A stretch of 22,153 bases of DNA from a virus: positions 1 through 22,153 of IMG/VR virus record IMGVR_UViG_3300034407_002314, one strand, 5' to 3'. Below the pieces are notes generated by a model. It made no database searches, was not told the DNA's origin, and saw nothing but the letters and a program-made list of their open reading frames with translations. This document shows, in pieces, positions 16,006 to 21,447 of the stretch; the stretch's first letter is position 1, and every line of letters begins with the position of its first letter. The position numbers were made by a program, and so were the translations under genes.

Positions 16006-16968
16006 TTATTTTATTAACATTTCGTTGTGGATTCTTCTTTGTTTTTCTATAGAGTCTGAGTTACTGTGCTTTACGTATCTATAAAACGCTTTTGAACCGT
16101 TAGTGTGTCCGCTAATATTCCTGGCCTCGATCTCACTTAAGCCCTTAGATAGTTGGTAAGTTATACCGCTTGCTCTTAGTTTGTGGGGAGTTATAAGATC
16201 AAACAAAAACTTTTCTTCATGCACAGGATTACCGTTATGATCATAACTATACACTATTTTCTTTTTATGAAATTCATTATAAAACTTTAGCAGTTGCTTA
16301 AGCCTTACTCTAAAGTATTGTTGAGATTGAGAAAAAGATCCCTTGCCCTCCAGGAATTTAAGAACATCATCAGGTAAATAAAAAGAAGATATTGATCCTA
16401 CTCCTTTCTTAGTAATTATCGTAACAACACTGCCATCTGAAGAGGCCTGGAAGTTTACCAGGTCACTTACTCTCATGCAAGAGTATAGCATAAGCCTGGT
16501 GTAGTACCATATGTCCTGGAGTTCGATTCCTGGGAAGTTGTTATGTATAAGTTCTACTTGTGATGGCTCTAGAGCAATTACCTCTGTTTGAAGTTCCTTC
16601 ATGCTCTGTAGTCCAGGAAACAGGTAGCCATAATATGCTTCTGCTTTCTTAAGAGTTGTTCTTATTATTTTTAAATGTGTTTTCCTGGTGTTATGATGTT
16701 TGCAATCTTCTAACATCATGTTTAAGTACTTATTTACGTACGTCTGTAAATTTCGGGTGACCTTCAATCTATCCTTTCTACTATTAACGCTGTTAAGATC
16801 TAAAGCATCTACATTAAAGTTATAATTGTATGCAGACATTTGATTATACACCTGTCTGTAGGAAGTTATAGTTAGGTTTGAAAATTTCTTTCCATAATTT
16901 AATATAGATCCATCCTCTAGTAAAGTAATCACTTGTTTCAGTAAGTGTAAAAAGGTTCCAGGCTTCAT
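16006..16968 (-). CDS. Second tyrosine recombinase (Xer/integrase-like) with complete catalytic set
   Basis: The 320-residue protein has a SAM-like N-terminal core-binding region (about 30-125) and a catalytic domain with R166 (SCMRVSDL), K187/K188 (ITKKG), H262-x2-R265 (TPHKLRAS), H288 (SGHTNGS) and Y298 (FYRYVKH; Y296 is the alternative). Unlike the integrase at 7630-8883 it keeps the canonical histidines, and it lacks the long arm-binding N-terminus. It lies inside the early operon rather than beside an attachment-like region. It may resolve phage DNA multimers, invert a segment or act with the other integrase. No recombination sites for it were found. Confidence 0.88.
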   Translation of the reverse strand: MKPGTFLHLLKQVITLLEDGSILNYGKKFSNLTITSYRQVYNQMSAYNYNFNVDALDLNSVNSRKDRLKVTRNLQTYVNKYLNMMLEDCKHHNTRKTHLKIIRTTLKKAEAYYGYLFPGLQSMKELQTEVIALEPSQVELIHNNFPGIELQDIWYYTRLMLYSCMRVSDLVNFQASSDGSVVTIITKKGVGSISSFYLPDDVLKFLEGKGSFSQSQQYFRVRLKQLLKFYNEFHKKKIVYSYDHNGNPVHEEKFLFDLITPHKLRASGITYQLSKGLSEIEARNISGHTNGSKAFYRYVKHSNSDSIEKQRRIHNEMLIK

Positions 16969-17008
16969 AAAAGTTCTTTAAAGTTAGTAAGTTAGTTTTG
17001 TACTATGG

Positions 17009-17263
17009 TTAATCGTTGATGATGTCTATGATCTCGTCAGCAACTTTACCGTAGTAGTCTATTATTTTGCAAGACTCTTCAAAAAATAGAGGAGATGCAC
17101 CTGTTTTTTTCTGATTTAGAGTGCTCTTCTTTTTTTTGCTACCGTAAACATATTCGCATACCTCAGTGGTAGGTAGGTAGGTGAGTTGCAGCAGATTATA
17201 CGCTGTCCGTTTAAATCGTTCGTGAGATCTGTACTTAATCCTTAAGTTCTTTTCAGTTTTCAT
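17009..17263 (-). CDS. Small basic hypothetical protein
   Basis: I choose ATG 17263 (84 residues, MKTEKNLRIKYRSHERFKR), which has the A/T-rich leader usual here. ATG 17296 would add a hydrophobic 11-residue stretch with weak support. The product is basic and helical, with a KKKKSTLNQKK loop and an acidic end (YYGKVADEIIDIIND). Its general look suggests a nucleic-acid-binding adaptor, but no family is recognised. It sits between the DnaA-like gene and the recombinase. Confidence 0.6.
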   Translation of the reverse strand: MKTEKNLRIKYRSHERFKRTAYNLLQLTYLPTTEVCEYVYGSKKKKSTLNQKKTGASPLFFEESCKIIDYYGKVADEIIDIIND

Positions 17264-17319
17264 AATTATTAATATAATAGTTTTAGTCATGTACATTCTT
17301 GTATGAATGCATATCTAAT

Positions 17320-17865
17320 TTAAATATTCGTATTCTTTTTAACAAGTATTTCGTGTAAAGTTTTTTGTAGATCAGATGAACACTTGTCGTCTTTTATAAT
17401 ATCGTGAATTAACAGATTATCTATTGGTGATAATAGTTCGTCAATCTTTTGTGCTACTTTATATTGAAGTGATTTTAAAAGATGATTATATTTTTGTTTA
17501 GCGTCTAAGTGATCGTCTTTAAGACTTAAGTAGTCGACAATAATGTCCTGACTGTCAATAATATTGCTATCAAACTCAATACTAGAGATCACATTCATCA
17601 CAGCATTGTAGTTCCTTCTAAACTCTCTATCTGTTTCAAATAAGGCATCAAATTGTTTAAGCCCATGAAGTACTGAGGCATGGTTCTTATCAAAATATCT
17701 TGCTATCCTTGTGTATGTAATGTTAAGTAACTCTCTACATAGTTTGTATACAATTCTCCTGGCATCTACATTCTGTCTCACTCTGTCCTTTGCCATTGGA
17801 TCTGATTTTGTAACTATTTTTACTGCATCGCAGATTATACTTATGTCGTGGTTTATTGTGTTCAT
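17320..17865 (-). CDS. DnaA domain IV-like DNA-binding protein
   Basis: Residues about 22-85 of this 181-residue protein match the C-terminal DNA-binding domain of the initiator DnaA: NVDARRIVYKLCRELLNITYTRIARYF corresponds to the basic loop and first helices, and FDKNHASVLHGLKQF (58-72) to the GRDHTTVxHAxKK signature. The AAA+ ATPase domain is absent; the remaining part is a charged helical extension. It could bind DnaA boxes in phage or host DNA, either to mark the phage origin, to repress, or to titrate or replace host DnaA. Its start is 5 bases from the preceding gene. Confidence 0.82.
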   Translation of the reverse strand: MNTINHDISIICDAVKIVTKSDPMAKDRVRQNVDARRIVYKLCRELLNITYTRIARYFDKNHASVLHGLKQFDALFETDREFRRNYNAVMNVISSIEFDSNIIDSQDIIVDYLSLKDDHLDAKQKYNHLLKSLQYKVAQKIDELLSPIDNLLIHDIIKDDKCSSDLQKTLHEILVKKNTNI

Positions 17866-17870
17866 TTGTC

Positions 17871-18182
17871 TTATGCTGTTAGGGTTTGTGTAATGTTTCT
17901 TGCAATTTCAACTGATAAATTCCATTGATCTGACCAATATTTCTTTGATCTACTAAGTGATCCAATAGAATTTTTAGATACCTGGTACCTTGAGGGTACC
18001 GATACAAAAATATTAATTACATGTTCTTTGTAGGGTAGGTAACAAGCACCTGTTATTAGTGCTTCTTTACATTTTTTGGTAACTGAGGATCCTGAATTCC
18101 ATGCTGCTCCTGAATTGATAAGAGCCTGTAAGACATCGTATCCAAATTGTTTCTGTAACTCTCGTATTTTACGTTCGTTCAT
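17871..18182 (-). CDS. Hypothetical protein
   Basis: The 103-residue product begins MNERKIRELQKQFGYDVLQA with an amphipathic helix. It continues with small-residue-rich loops (NSGAAWNSGSSVTKKCKEAL) and a central strand (HVINIFVSVPSRYQVS). No family is recognised. The ATG is preceded by a leader containing ACTGAAAAAAAAAA and, further out, by a palindrome at 18214-18226, so this gene may be separately regulated. Confidence 0.6.
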   Translation of the reverse strand: MNERKIRELQKQFGYDVLQALINSGAAWNSGSSVTKKCKEALITGACYLPYKEHVINIFVSVPSRYQVSKNSIGSLSRSKKYWSDQWNLSVEIARNITQTLTA

Positions 18183-18213
18183 GACTTTAGTTTTTTTTTT
18201 CAGTTAGTATATG

Positions 18214-18226
18214 CCTGTCTGACAGG
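18214..18226. promoter_or_regulatory. Inverted repeat in the intergenic gap before 18182
   Basis: CCTGTC-T-GACAGG is a perfect 13-bp palindrome about 32 bases upstream of the ATG at 18182, in the widest gap (58 bases) of this part of the operon. The half-site is GC-rich for the genome. It may be a repressor site or a short mRNA hairpin; no matching promoter boxes were found. Confidence 0.4.
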
Positions 18227-18241
18227 TGCTAAATTAATGAT

Positions 18242-18433
18242 TTAATCTGTATTACCAAAATATTCTCTATCTGATTTTGAATCATCGTTCACGTCAATTA
18301 ATCCCCAAATCATTTGTTTTCCTTTTAAACTATGAAACATGTTATTAATAAATTGTTCATCTGTTCCTTCAGGAAACATTGATTTGATATGTTCTTTTAA
18401 CTTTTTATCTTCCTCGCTTAGGTTATAATACAT
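18242..18433 (-). CDS. Small acidic hypothetical protein
   Basis: The 63-residue product begins MYYNLSEEDKKLKEHIKSMF and is acidic with two predicted helices (EEDKKLKEHIKSMF and DEQFINNMFHSLKG). No family is recognised. Its start overlaps the upstream gene by 11 bases, so it is translated from the same message. Acidic, very small early phage proteins often bind host enzymes, but nothing here proves that. Confidence 0.55.
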   Translation of the reverse strand: MYYNLSEEDKKLKEHIKSMFPEGTDEQFINNMFHSLKGKQMIWGLIDVNDDSKSDREYFGNTD

Positions 18434-18659
18434 GCTCTTGTTTATTTAAAAATTCTTTGTTCTCATCTTCTTCTTTAATTTTTACTACAGTATTCATGTA
18501 GTCTTTAGTTTCGTTTACCAAATCCTGGACCTGTTTAAGTTGCTCTGTAATCTCATCCAGGTAAGGAAGAGATCTAGTCGGATCGTATTTATATTTTCTA
18601 GAGATCGTATCTAAAATGTTTGTCTCTAAAAACTTTCCCATTTTTATATTAGTTCCCAT
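18423..18659 (-). CDS. Small helical hypothetical protein
   Basis: The 78-residue product begins MGTNIKMGKFLETNILDTIS and is mostly helical, with a coiled-coil-like stretch (LDEITEQLKQVQDLVNETKDYMNTVVKIKEEDENKEF). ATG 18641 (the MGKF methionine) has a better A-rich leader and is an alternative start giving 72 residues. No family is recognised. It is two bases from the upstream gene and overlaps the downstream one by 11 bases. Confidence 0.55.
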   Translation of the reverse strand: MGTNIKMGKFLETNILDTISRKYKYDPTRSLPYLDEITEQLKQVQDLVNETKDYMNTVVKIKEEDENKEFLNKQEHVL

Positions 18660-18661
18660 AG

Positions 18662-19024
18662 TTATGAATTAAGTTTTTTAAATTGTAGTGTTAAGTTGTC
18701 CTTCCAATGATCCTTATCGTTGAGGTATTCATCTATGATTTTATTAACCAAAGGCAATTCCTCTATACCTAAGCCCGCCAATTTGGTTACCAGGGAGTCA
18801 ATATGATTTTGAATATTCATATAAAACTGCTCATCATTTTTAGCAAACAGGTTTATATATTTTTCCAATTCTTTTTCTAACTCTTTTTCTGCAATGTTTA
18901 CTTTGTTCTTCAAAGAGTGTTTAAAGATCTTTGTTTCTTTTACGTCATCCAATGCTTCTAACATTAGTTGGCCATAGATCACCGCCTTGGTGACGCTATA
19001 AAAAATTATTTGTTCCTTATTCAT
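18662..19024 (-). CDS. Helical hypothetical protein
   Basis: The 120-residue product (MNKEQIIFYSVTKAVIYGQL) is almost wholly helical and charged, with a coiled-coil-like stretch NIAEKELEKELEKYINLFAKNDEQFY near residues 43-68. No membrane segment or enzyme motif is seen, and no family is recognised. The start overlaps the small ORF at 19017-19175 by 8 bases, and the stop is followed after two bases by the next gene, so all three are coupled. Confidence 0.6.
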   Translation of the reverse strand: MNKEQIIFYSVTKAVIYGQLMLEALDDVKETKIFKHSLKNKVNIAEKELEKELEKYINLFAKNDEQFYMNIQNHIDSLVTKLAGLGIEELPLVNKIIDEYLNDKDHWKDNLTLQFKKLNS

Positions 19025-19175
19025 ATTCTCTCATGTTTATTGGCTCCACATAAAATGTTTCACACAGTTTGTTATAAGTTTCTACACCTGATCGAGACAT
19101 TCTCTGTGTCTCCCATCCAAGATCTACTATTTGATCCTGGATCTCTGCTAGTTTTTTGCTTGTTATTACGGCCAT
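19017..19175 (-). CDS. Small 52-residue protein, coupled to downstream gene
   Basis: ATG at 19175 gives 52 residues starting MAVITSKKLAEIQDQIVDLG and ending VEPINMREYE. Its stop lies inside the start region of the next gene (8-base overlap), and it fills a 160-base gap that would otherwise be empty. Leader bases before the ATG are A-rich, as elsewhere. The first half is an amphipathic helix. No family is recognised. Confidence 0.6.
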   Translation of the reverse strand: MAVITSKKLAEIQDQIVDLGWETQRMSRSGVETYNKLCETFYVEPINMREYE

Positions 19176-19186
19176 TGTTTTTAATT

Positions 19187-19495
19187 TTAGTATGCACTTA
19201 TTGGCATAGATTGATTTTGACTATATGTTTGCTCAAGTTCCTCACCTTGTAAATAAATTGGTGCTGTCATCCTGTGCATGATCTTTGCTAAACTGTCTGC
19301 GATATCTACCAGGTGTTTAGATTCATCCCAATTTTTAATTGTACAATCGTTACCAATTCTACCTAAAATTCCACCTCCTAAATAGTTTTGGTAGGCTGTC
19401 ATTTTTTCTCCTGGATAACCCTGATTTTCTAGGCATATTTCTATACCTCCGCCTCTAGTAGTTACCTGTTGTCTAATAATATTTAAAGTTTCCAT
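19187..19495 (-). CDS. Hypothetical protein
   Basis: The 102-residue product begins METLNIIRQQVTTRGGGIEI and has glycine-rich turns (TRGGG, NYLGGGILGRIGND), then a helix (LVDIADSLAKIMHRM). No family is recognised. The start codon shares one base with the upstream stop (TAATG), so it is coupled to the gene released by the first hammerhead ribozyme. Confidence 0.6.
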   Translation of the reverse strand: METLNIIRQQVTTRGGGIEICLENQGYPGEKMTAYQNYLGGGILGRIGNDCTIKNWDESKHLVDIADSLAKIMHRMTAPIYLQGEELEQTYSQNQSMPISAY

Positions 19496-19920
19496 TATGC
19501 TGAGGTGTTTAAGATTGCGTAAATTTCATCAAGGCATTCGCTATCTGTTGGCTGCTGCTCTTCTTTGTCTGCTTCATACTCGATAGCATCCATGATAGCA
19601 TCCAAAACTTTCATCATTCCATATCCTTCTGCTTGTTCTCTAGAATCTCCATGGTCTAGTAATTCTTGGGCCTGTTCTCTCATGCTAAAACGATTTGGGG
19701 TGACCTCCTCTTCATTCTCAACCCATGGACATGCCTTATTGTATAGAGAGAGAGCAAGACTCTTATCACCTATAGCAGTCATAAGAATATTTAATTCGTT
19801 TCTTTGTGCTGTACCTCTTCTGTATACTCCAGGATCTTCTGATCTTTGGTAGTGCCAATCGTGGTTGGTTAGTGCTTTTTGTAATTTAATGATTGCGTTT
19901 AATTTTACTTGAGTTTGCAT
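19495..19920 (-). CDS. Hypothetical protein, first gene after hammerhead 1
   Basis: I start at ATG 19920 (141 residues, MQTQVKLNAIIKLQKALTNH) because TTAAAAATGAAAATC just before it aligns with the conserved TTAAAACTGAAAAC leaders of the neighbouring genes. In-frame ATG 19929 is an alternative. The body has a motif-like DWHYQRSEDPGVYRRG and an acidic C-terminal half (EYEADKEEQQPTDSECLDEIY). No family is recognised. Predicted ribozyme cleavage would leave a 25-nt leader in front of this start. It is then followed by the long set of early and replication genes. Confidence 0.65.
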   Translation of the reverse strand: MQTQVKLNAIIKLQKALTNHDWHYQRSEDPGVYRRGTAQRNELNILMTAIGDKSLALSLYNKACPWVENEEEVTPNRFSMREQAQELLDHGDSREQAEGYGMMKVLDAIMDAIEYEADKEEQQPTDSECLDEIYAILNTSA

Positions 19921-19940
19921 GATTTTCATTTTTAAGTTAT

Positions 19941-19992
19941 ACAAAGACGCTTCGCAGCGTTTCGCCTGGATCTCACAGGCTCGTCAGTTTGT
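19941..19992 (-). ncRNA. Type I hammerhead ribozyme 1
   Basis: Minus-strand RNA, 5' to 3': stem I ACAAA (19992-19988), core CUGACGA (19987-19981), stem II GCCUG-UGAGAUC-CAGGC (19980-19964), GAA (19963-19961), stem III ACGCU-GCGA-AGCGU (19960-19947), C17 (19946), stem I UUUGU (19945-19941). All invariant core positions are present, including A15.1-U16.1. Predicted cleavage is between 19946 and 19945, leaving a 2',3'-cyclic phosphate upstream and a 5'-OH downstream. Stem I is open, hence type I. The stop codon of the membrane-protein ORF abuts stem I at 19993-19995. Confidence 0.95.
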
Positions 19993-20136
19993 TTACCCTA
20001 AGTATCCGAAACTTACGTTAGGATCTATACCATTTGTTACCAGGTGAAAGATTAGCATTGTAAATGTTATTGCCCACAGTGTGAATAAAGATCCTAAAAG
20101 GCTGTTGATTGCGATTGATTGAATTTTGTTTAACAT
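19993..20136 (-). CDS. Small single-span membrane protein, 47 residues
   Basis: ATG at 20136 follows a leader TTTAAACTGAAAAACT that matches those of its neighbours. The product (MLNKIQSIAINSLLGSLFTL and on to NVSFGYLG) has one transmembrane helix, about residues 13-34, and short polar ends. The TAA is the base next to stem I of hammerhead 1. Neighbour 20164-20304 is another tiny membrane protein, and both lie between ribozymes 2 and 1 as one predicted RNA unit. Function is unknown; superinfection exclusion or antiholin-like roles are possible guesses. Confidence 0.72.
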   Translation of the reverse strand: MLNKIQSIAINSLLGSLFTLWAITFTMLIFHLVTNGIDPNVSFGYLG

Positions 20137-20163
20137 AGTTTTTCAGTTTAAATTATTAATTGA

Positions 20164-20304
20164 TTATTTAAAGTTTGTAAGGTTTATTAGATCCGATTGT
20201 CTCTCAATAAGATCCATTGCTTGAATTAATGCAGCACCTAGGAAAATGATTGCTATTCCAATTACTGTTGCTACTAGTACTAATTTTAATTTTGATTTTG
20301 ACAT
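20164..20304 (-). CDS. Small single-span membrane protein, 46 residues
   Basis: ATG at 20304 gives 46 residues: a basic start (MSKSKLKLV), one transmembrane helix (VLVATVIGIAIIFLGAALIQA, about 9-29) and a polar helical tail (MDLIERQSDLINLTNFK), so the tail is likely periplasmic or cytoplasmic depending on the positive-inside rule (N-terminus in the cytoplasm). The start lies 27 nt after the predicted cleavage site of hammerhead 2. The gene is 27 bases from the next membrane-protein ORF. No family is recognised. Confidence 0.7.
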   Translation of the reverse strand: MSKSKLKLVLVATVIGIAIIFLGAALIQAMDLIERQSDLINLTNFK

Positions 20305-20325
20305 TTTGTTTATTTTAAATTATTT

Positions 20326-20376
20326 GACAATGACGCTTCGCAGCGTTTCGATCATAAAAGATCTCATCAGATTGCC
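20326..20376 (-). ncRNA. Type I hammerhead ribozyme 2
   Basis: Minus-strand RNA: stem I GGCAAU (20376-20371), core CUGAUGA (20370-20364), stem II GAUC-UUUUAU-GAUC (20363-20350), GAA (20349-20347), stem III ACGCU-GCGA-AGCGU (20346-20333), C17 (20332), stem I AUUGUC (20331-20326, one G-U pair). Stem III is identical to that of copy 1 but stem II is different in sequence and length. The UGA stop codon of the upstream gene is the second to fourth base of the core CUGAUGA, and the last sense codons form stem I, so the ribozyme and the coding sequence share bases. Cleavage is predicted between 20332 and 20331. Confidence 0.95.
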
Positions 20377-20621
20377 TGGTATAGTTCTTTGTCTACTTGC
20401 ATCCATAGATTGTAAACATAATTGTAATCAACCCCGATCATGTTGGCAAGTTGCTGAAACAATCTCTCTCTAACTAGGCTGTCTGCTACACCTATGTAGA
20501 GGTATACGTCACCTCCTCTATGTAAGCAATCCAATAAGGCTACAAAACTTGTTAAGTTGATTTCAGATCCTAAATCATCTGTTGGGTAATTGTCCTGGTA
20601 AAATTTTCTTAGTGTTAACAT
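20367..20621 (-). CDS. Hypothetical protein overlapping hammerhead 2
   Basis: The 84-residue product begins MLTLRKFYQDNYPTDDLGSE, has a strand-rich middle (GGDVYLYIGVADSLVRERLF) and a helical end (QQLANMIGVDYNYVYNLWMQ). No family is recognised. Its final codons CAG-GCA-AUC-UGA supply stem I and part of the core of ribozyme 2. The ATG follows a TTTAAACTGAAGACC leader, and the gene lies 10 bases after its upstream neighbour, with which it would form a two-gene unit between ribozymes 3 and 2. Confidence 0.65.
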   Translation of the reverse strand: MLTLRKFYQDNYPTDDLGSEINLTSFVALLDCLHRGGDVYLYIGVADSLVRERLFQQLANMIGVDYNYVYNLWMQVDKELYQAI

Positions 20622-20631
20622 GGTCTTCAGT

Positions 20632-20967
20632 TTAAATTGTTTGTGTGTATAATTCGTTTGTTACCTCTTCGCCTATTATGTAAACAATCATATTTACAGT
20701 AGTTTCTGAATTGTCGTAAGTTCTTACAGCATCATCACCGAAATTTTCTCTCTCGTAATTCTGTACAAACGCAATCGCTTCGAAAGGATCAATGCCATGT
20801 TTGTTTAACCATTGGCTACAGTTGTAATAACCGATTAAATAGTAATCCTGGTTAAAGGCTTCGTTGTGTAGATCGTTATCATCGCTATTCCATTTAACAT
20901 CGTTGTTGTTAGCGACAAAATCATTTAAATACTCTCTTAGTTCAGTTTTGATTGTTTCAGTATACAT
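20632..20967 (-). CDS. Hypothetical protein after hammerhead 3
   Basis: The 111-residue acidic product begins MYTETIKTELREYLNDFVAN and contains NDLHNEAFNQDYYLIGYYNC, QWLNKHGIDPFEAIAFVQNYERENFG and VNMIVYIIGEEV. I have the impression that this order recurs in phage and Bacteroidetes hypothetical proteins, but I cannot name the family. It starts 25 nt after the predicted cleavage site of ribozyme 3, behind the leader AATTAAAACTGAAAACA. Confidence 0.65.
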   Translation of the reverse strand: MYTETIKTELREYLNDFVANNNDVKWNSDDNDLHNEAFNQDYYLIGYYNCSQWLNKHGIDPFEAIAFVQNYERENFGDDAVRTYDNSETTVNMIVYIIGEEVTNELYTQTI

Positions 20968-20987
20968 TGTTTTCAGTTTTAATTAAT

Positions 20988-21041
20988 AATCAGACATCCC
21001 GAAGGATGTTTCGCCTGGATCTCACAGGCTCGTCAGTGATT
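20988..21041 (-). ncRNA. Type I hammerhead ribozyme 3
   Basis: Minus-strand RNA: stem I AAUCA (21041-21037), core CUGACGA (21036-21030), stem II GCCUG-UGAGAUC-CAGGC (21029-21013), GAA (21012-21010), stem III ACAUCC-UUCG-GGAUGU (21009-20994), C17 (20993), stem I UGAUU (20992-20988). Stem II and its loop are identical to copy 1, whereas stem III is fully re-sequenced yet still pairs and is capped by UUCG. Predicted cleavage is between 20993 and 20992. The upstream gene stop (21042-21044) abuts stem I, as in copy 1. Confidence 0.96.
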
Positions 21042-21311
21042 TTATGCTCGTGCTATAATTCCGTCTAGAGTGTCGGCAATTGCGTGTAGATCTCTAAGCA
21101 TCATAATATCGTGTGAGTATAAGCGATCTGCTTCTGCTCTAAGGTTCGTGTAGTAGTAACCGTCATAGATACCGTAAAGAGAGTTAACCAAGTCTGATGC
21201 TCTGAAGCCTCCGTTACGTAAGTTGTTGATTGTTGTTTGAATGAAAGACATCATCATTGGGTTGAAAGTTGTGTGTCTGTCGAATCTGTTGAAGTTGGTG
21301 AAAGTTTGCAT
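21042..21311 (-). CDS. Hypothetical protein, first gene of ribozyme-punctuated segment
   Basis: The 89-residue product begins MQTFTNFNRFDRHTTFNPMM and is rich in aromatic and polar residues (GIYDGYYYTNLRAEADRLY), ending in a helical segment (MMLRDLHAIADTLDGIIARA). No family is recognised. A strong Bacteroidetes-type promoter lies 40-72 bases upstream (21351-21383). Its stop codon touches stem I of ribozyme 3, so cleavage would yield a single-gene mRNA capped at its 3' end by the ribozyme fold. Confidence 0.65.
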   Translation of the reverse strand: MQTFTNFNRFDRHTTFNPMMMSFIQTTINNLRNGGFRASDLVNSLYGIYDGYYYTNLRAEADRLYSHDIMMLRDLHAIADTLDGIIARA

Positions 21312-21350
21312 TGTTTTTCAGTTTTAATTAATAATGATTGAACGATGGTA

Positions 21351-21383
21351 CAAATATAAAGCATTATTTTATTAACATCCAAA
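21351..21383 (-). promoter_or_regulatory. Bacteroidetes-type promoter of the ribozyme-punctuated operon
   Basis: Minus strand: TTTG (21383-21380), 21-nt spacer, TATATTTG (21358-21351), a full match to TTTG-N(19-21)-TAnnTTTG. The predicted start is near 21345, about 34 bases before the ATG at 21311. The spacer contains the motif TTATTAACAT (21369-21378), seen also near the other control regions. This is the best candidate for the head of the leftward transcript. Confidence 0.75.
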
Positions 21384-21447
21384 TGTGAATATCATTTTTT
21401 TTTCAAAATAACTCTGTACAACCTGTAAAACCTAAGAAAAAAACTTT

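Noticed and set aside
16367-16373. TCATCAG, the reverse complement of a hammerhead CUGAUGA core
   Set aside because: No closing stem II, GAA or stem III with U-H cleavage site is found beside it; it is coding sequence of the recombinase.
19941-21041. The GC-rich intergenic repeats read as ordinary intrinsic terminators or CRISPR-like repeats
   Set aside because: No T tract follows the hairpins, spacing is irregular with only three copies, and every invariant hammerhead core base is present.
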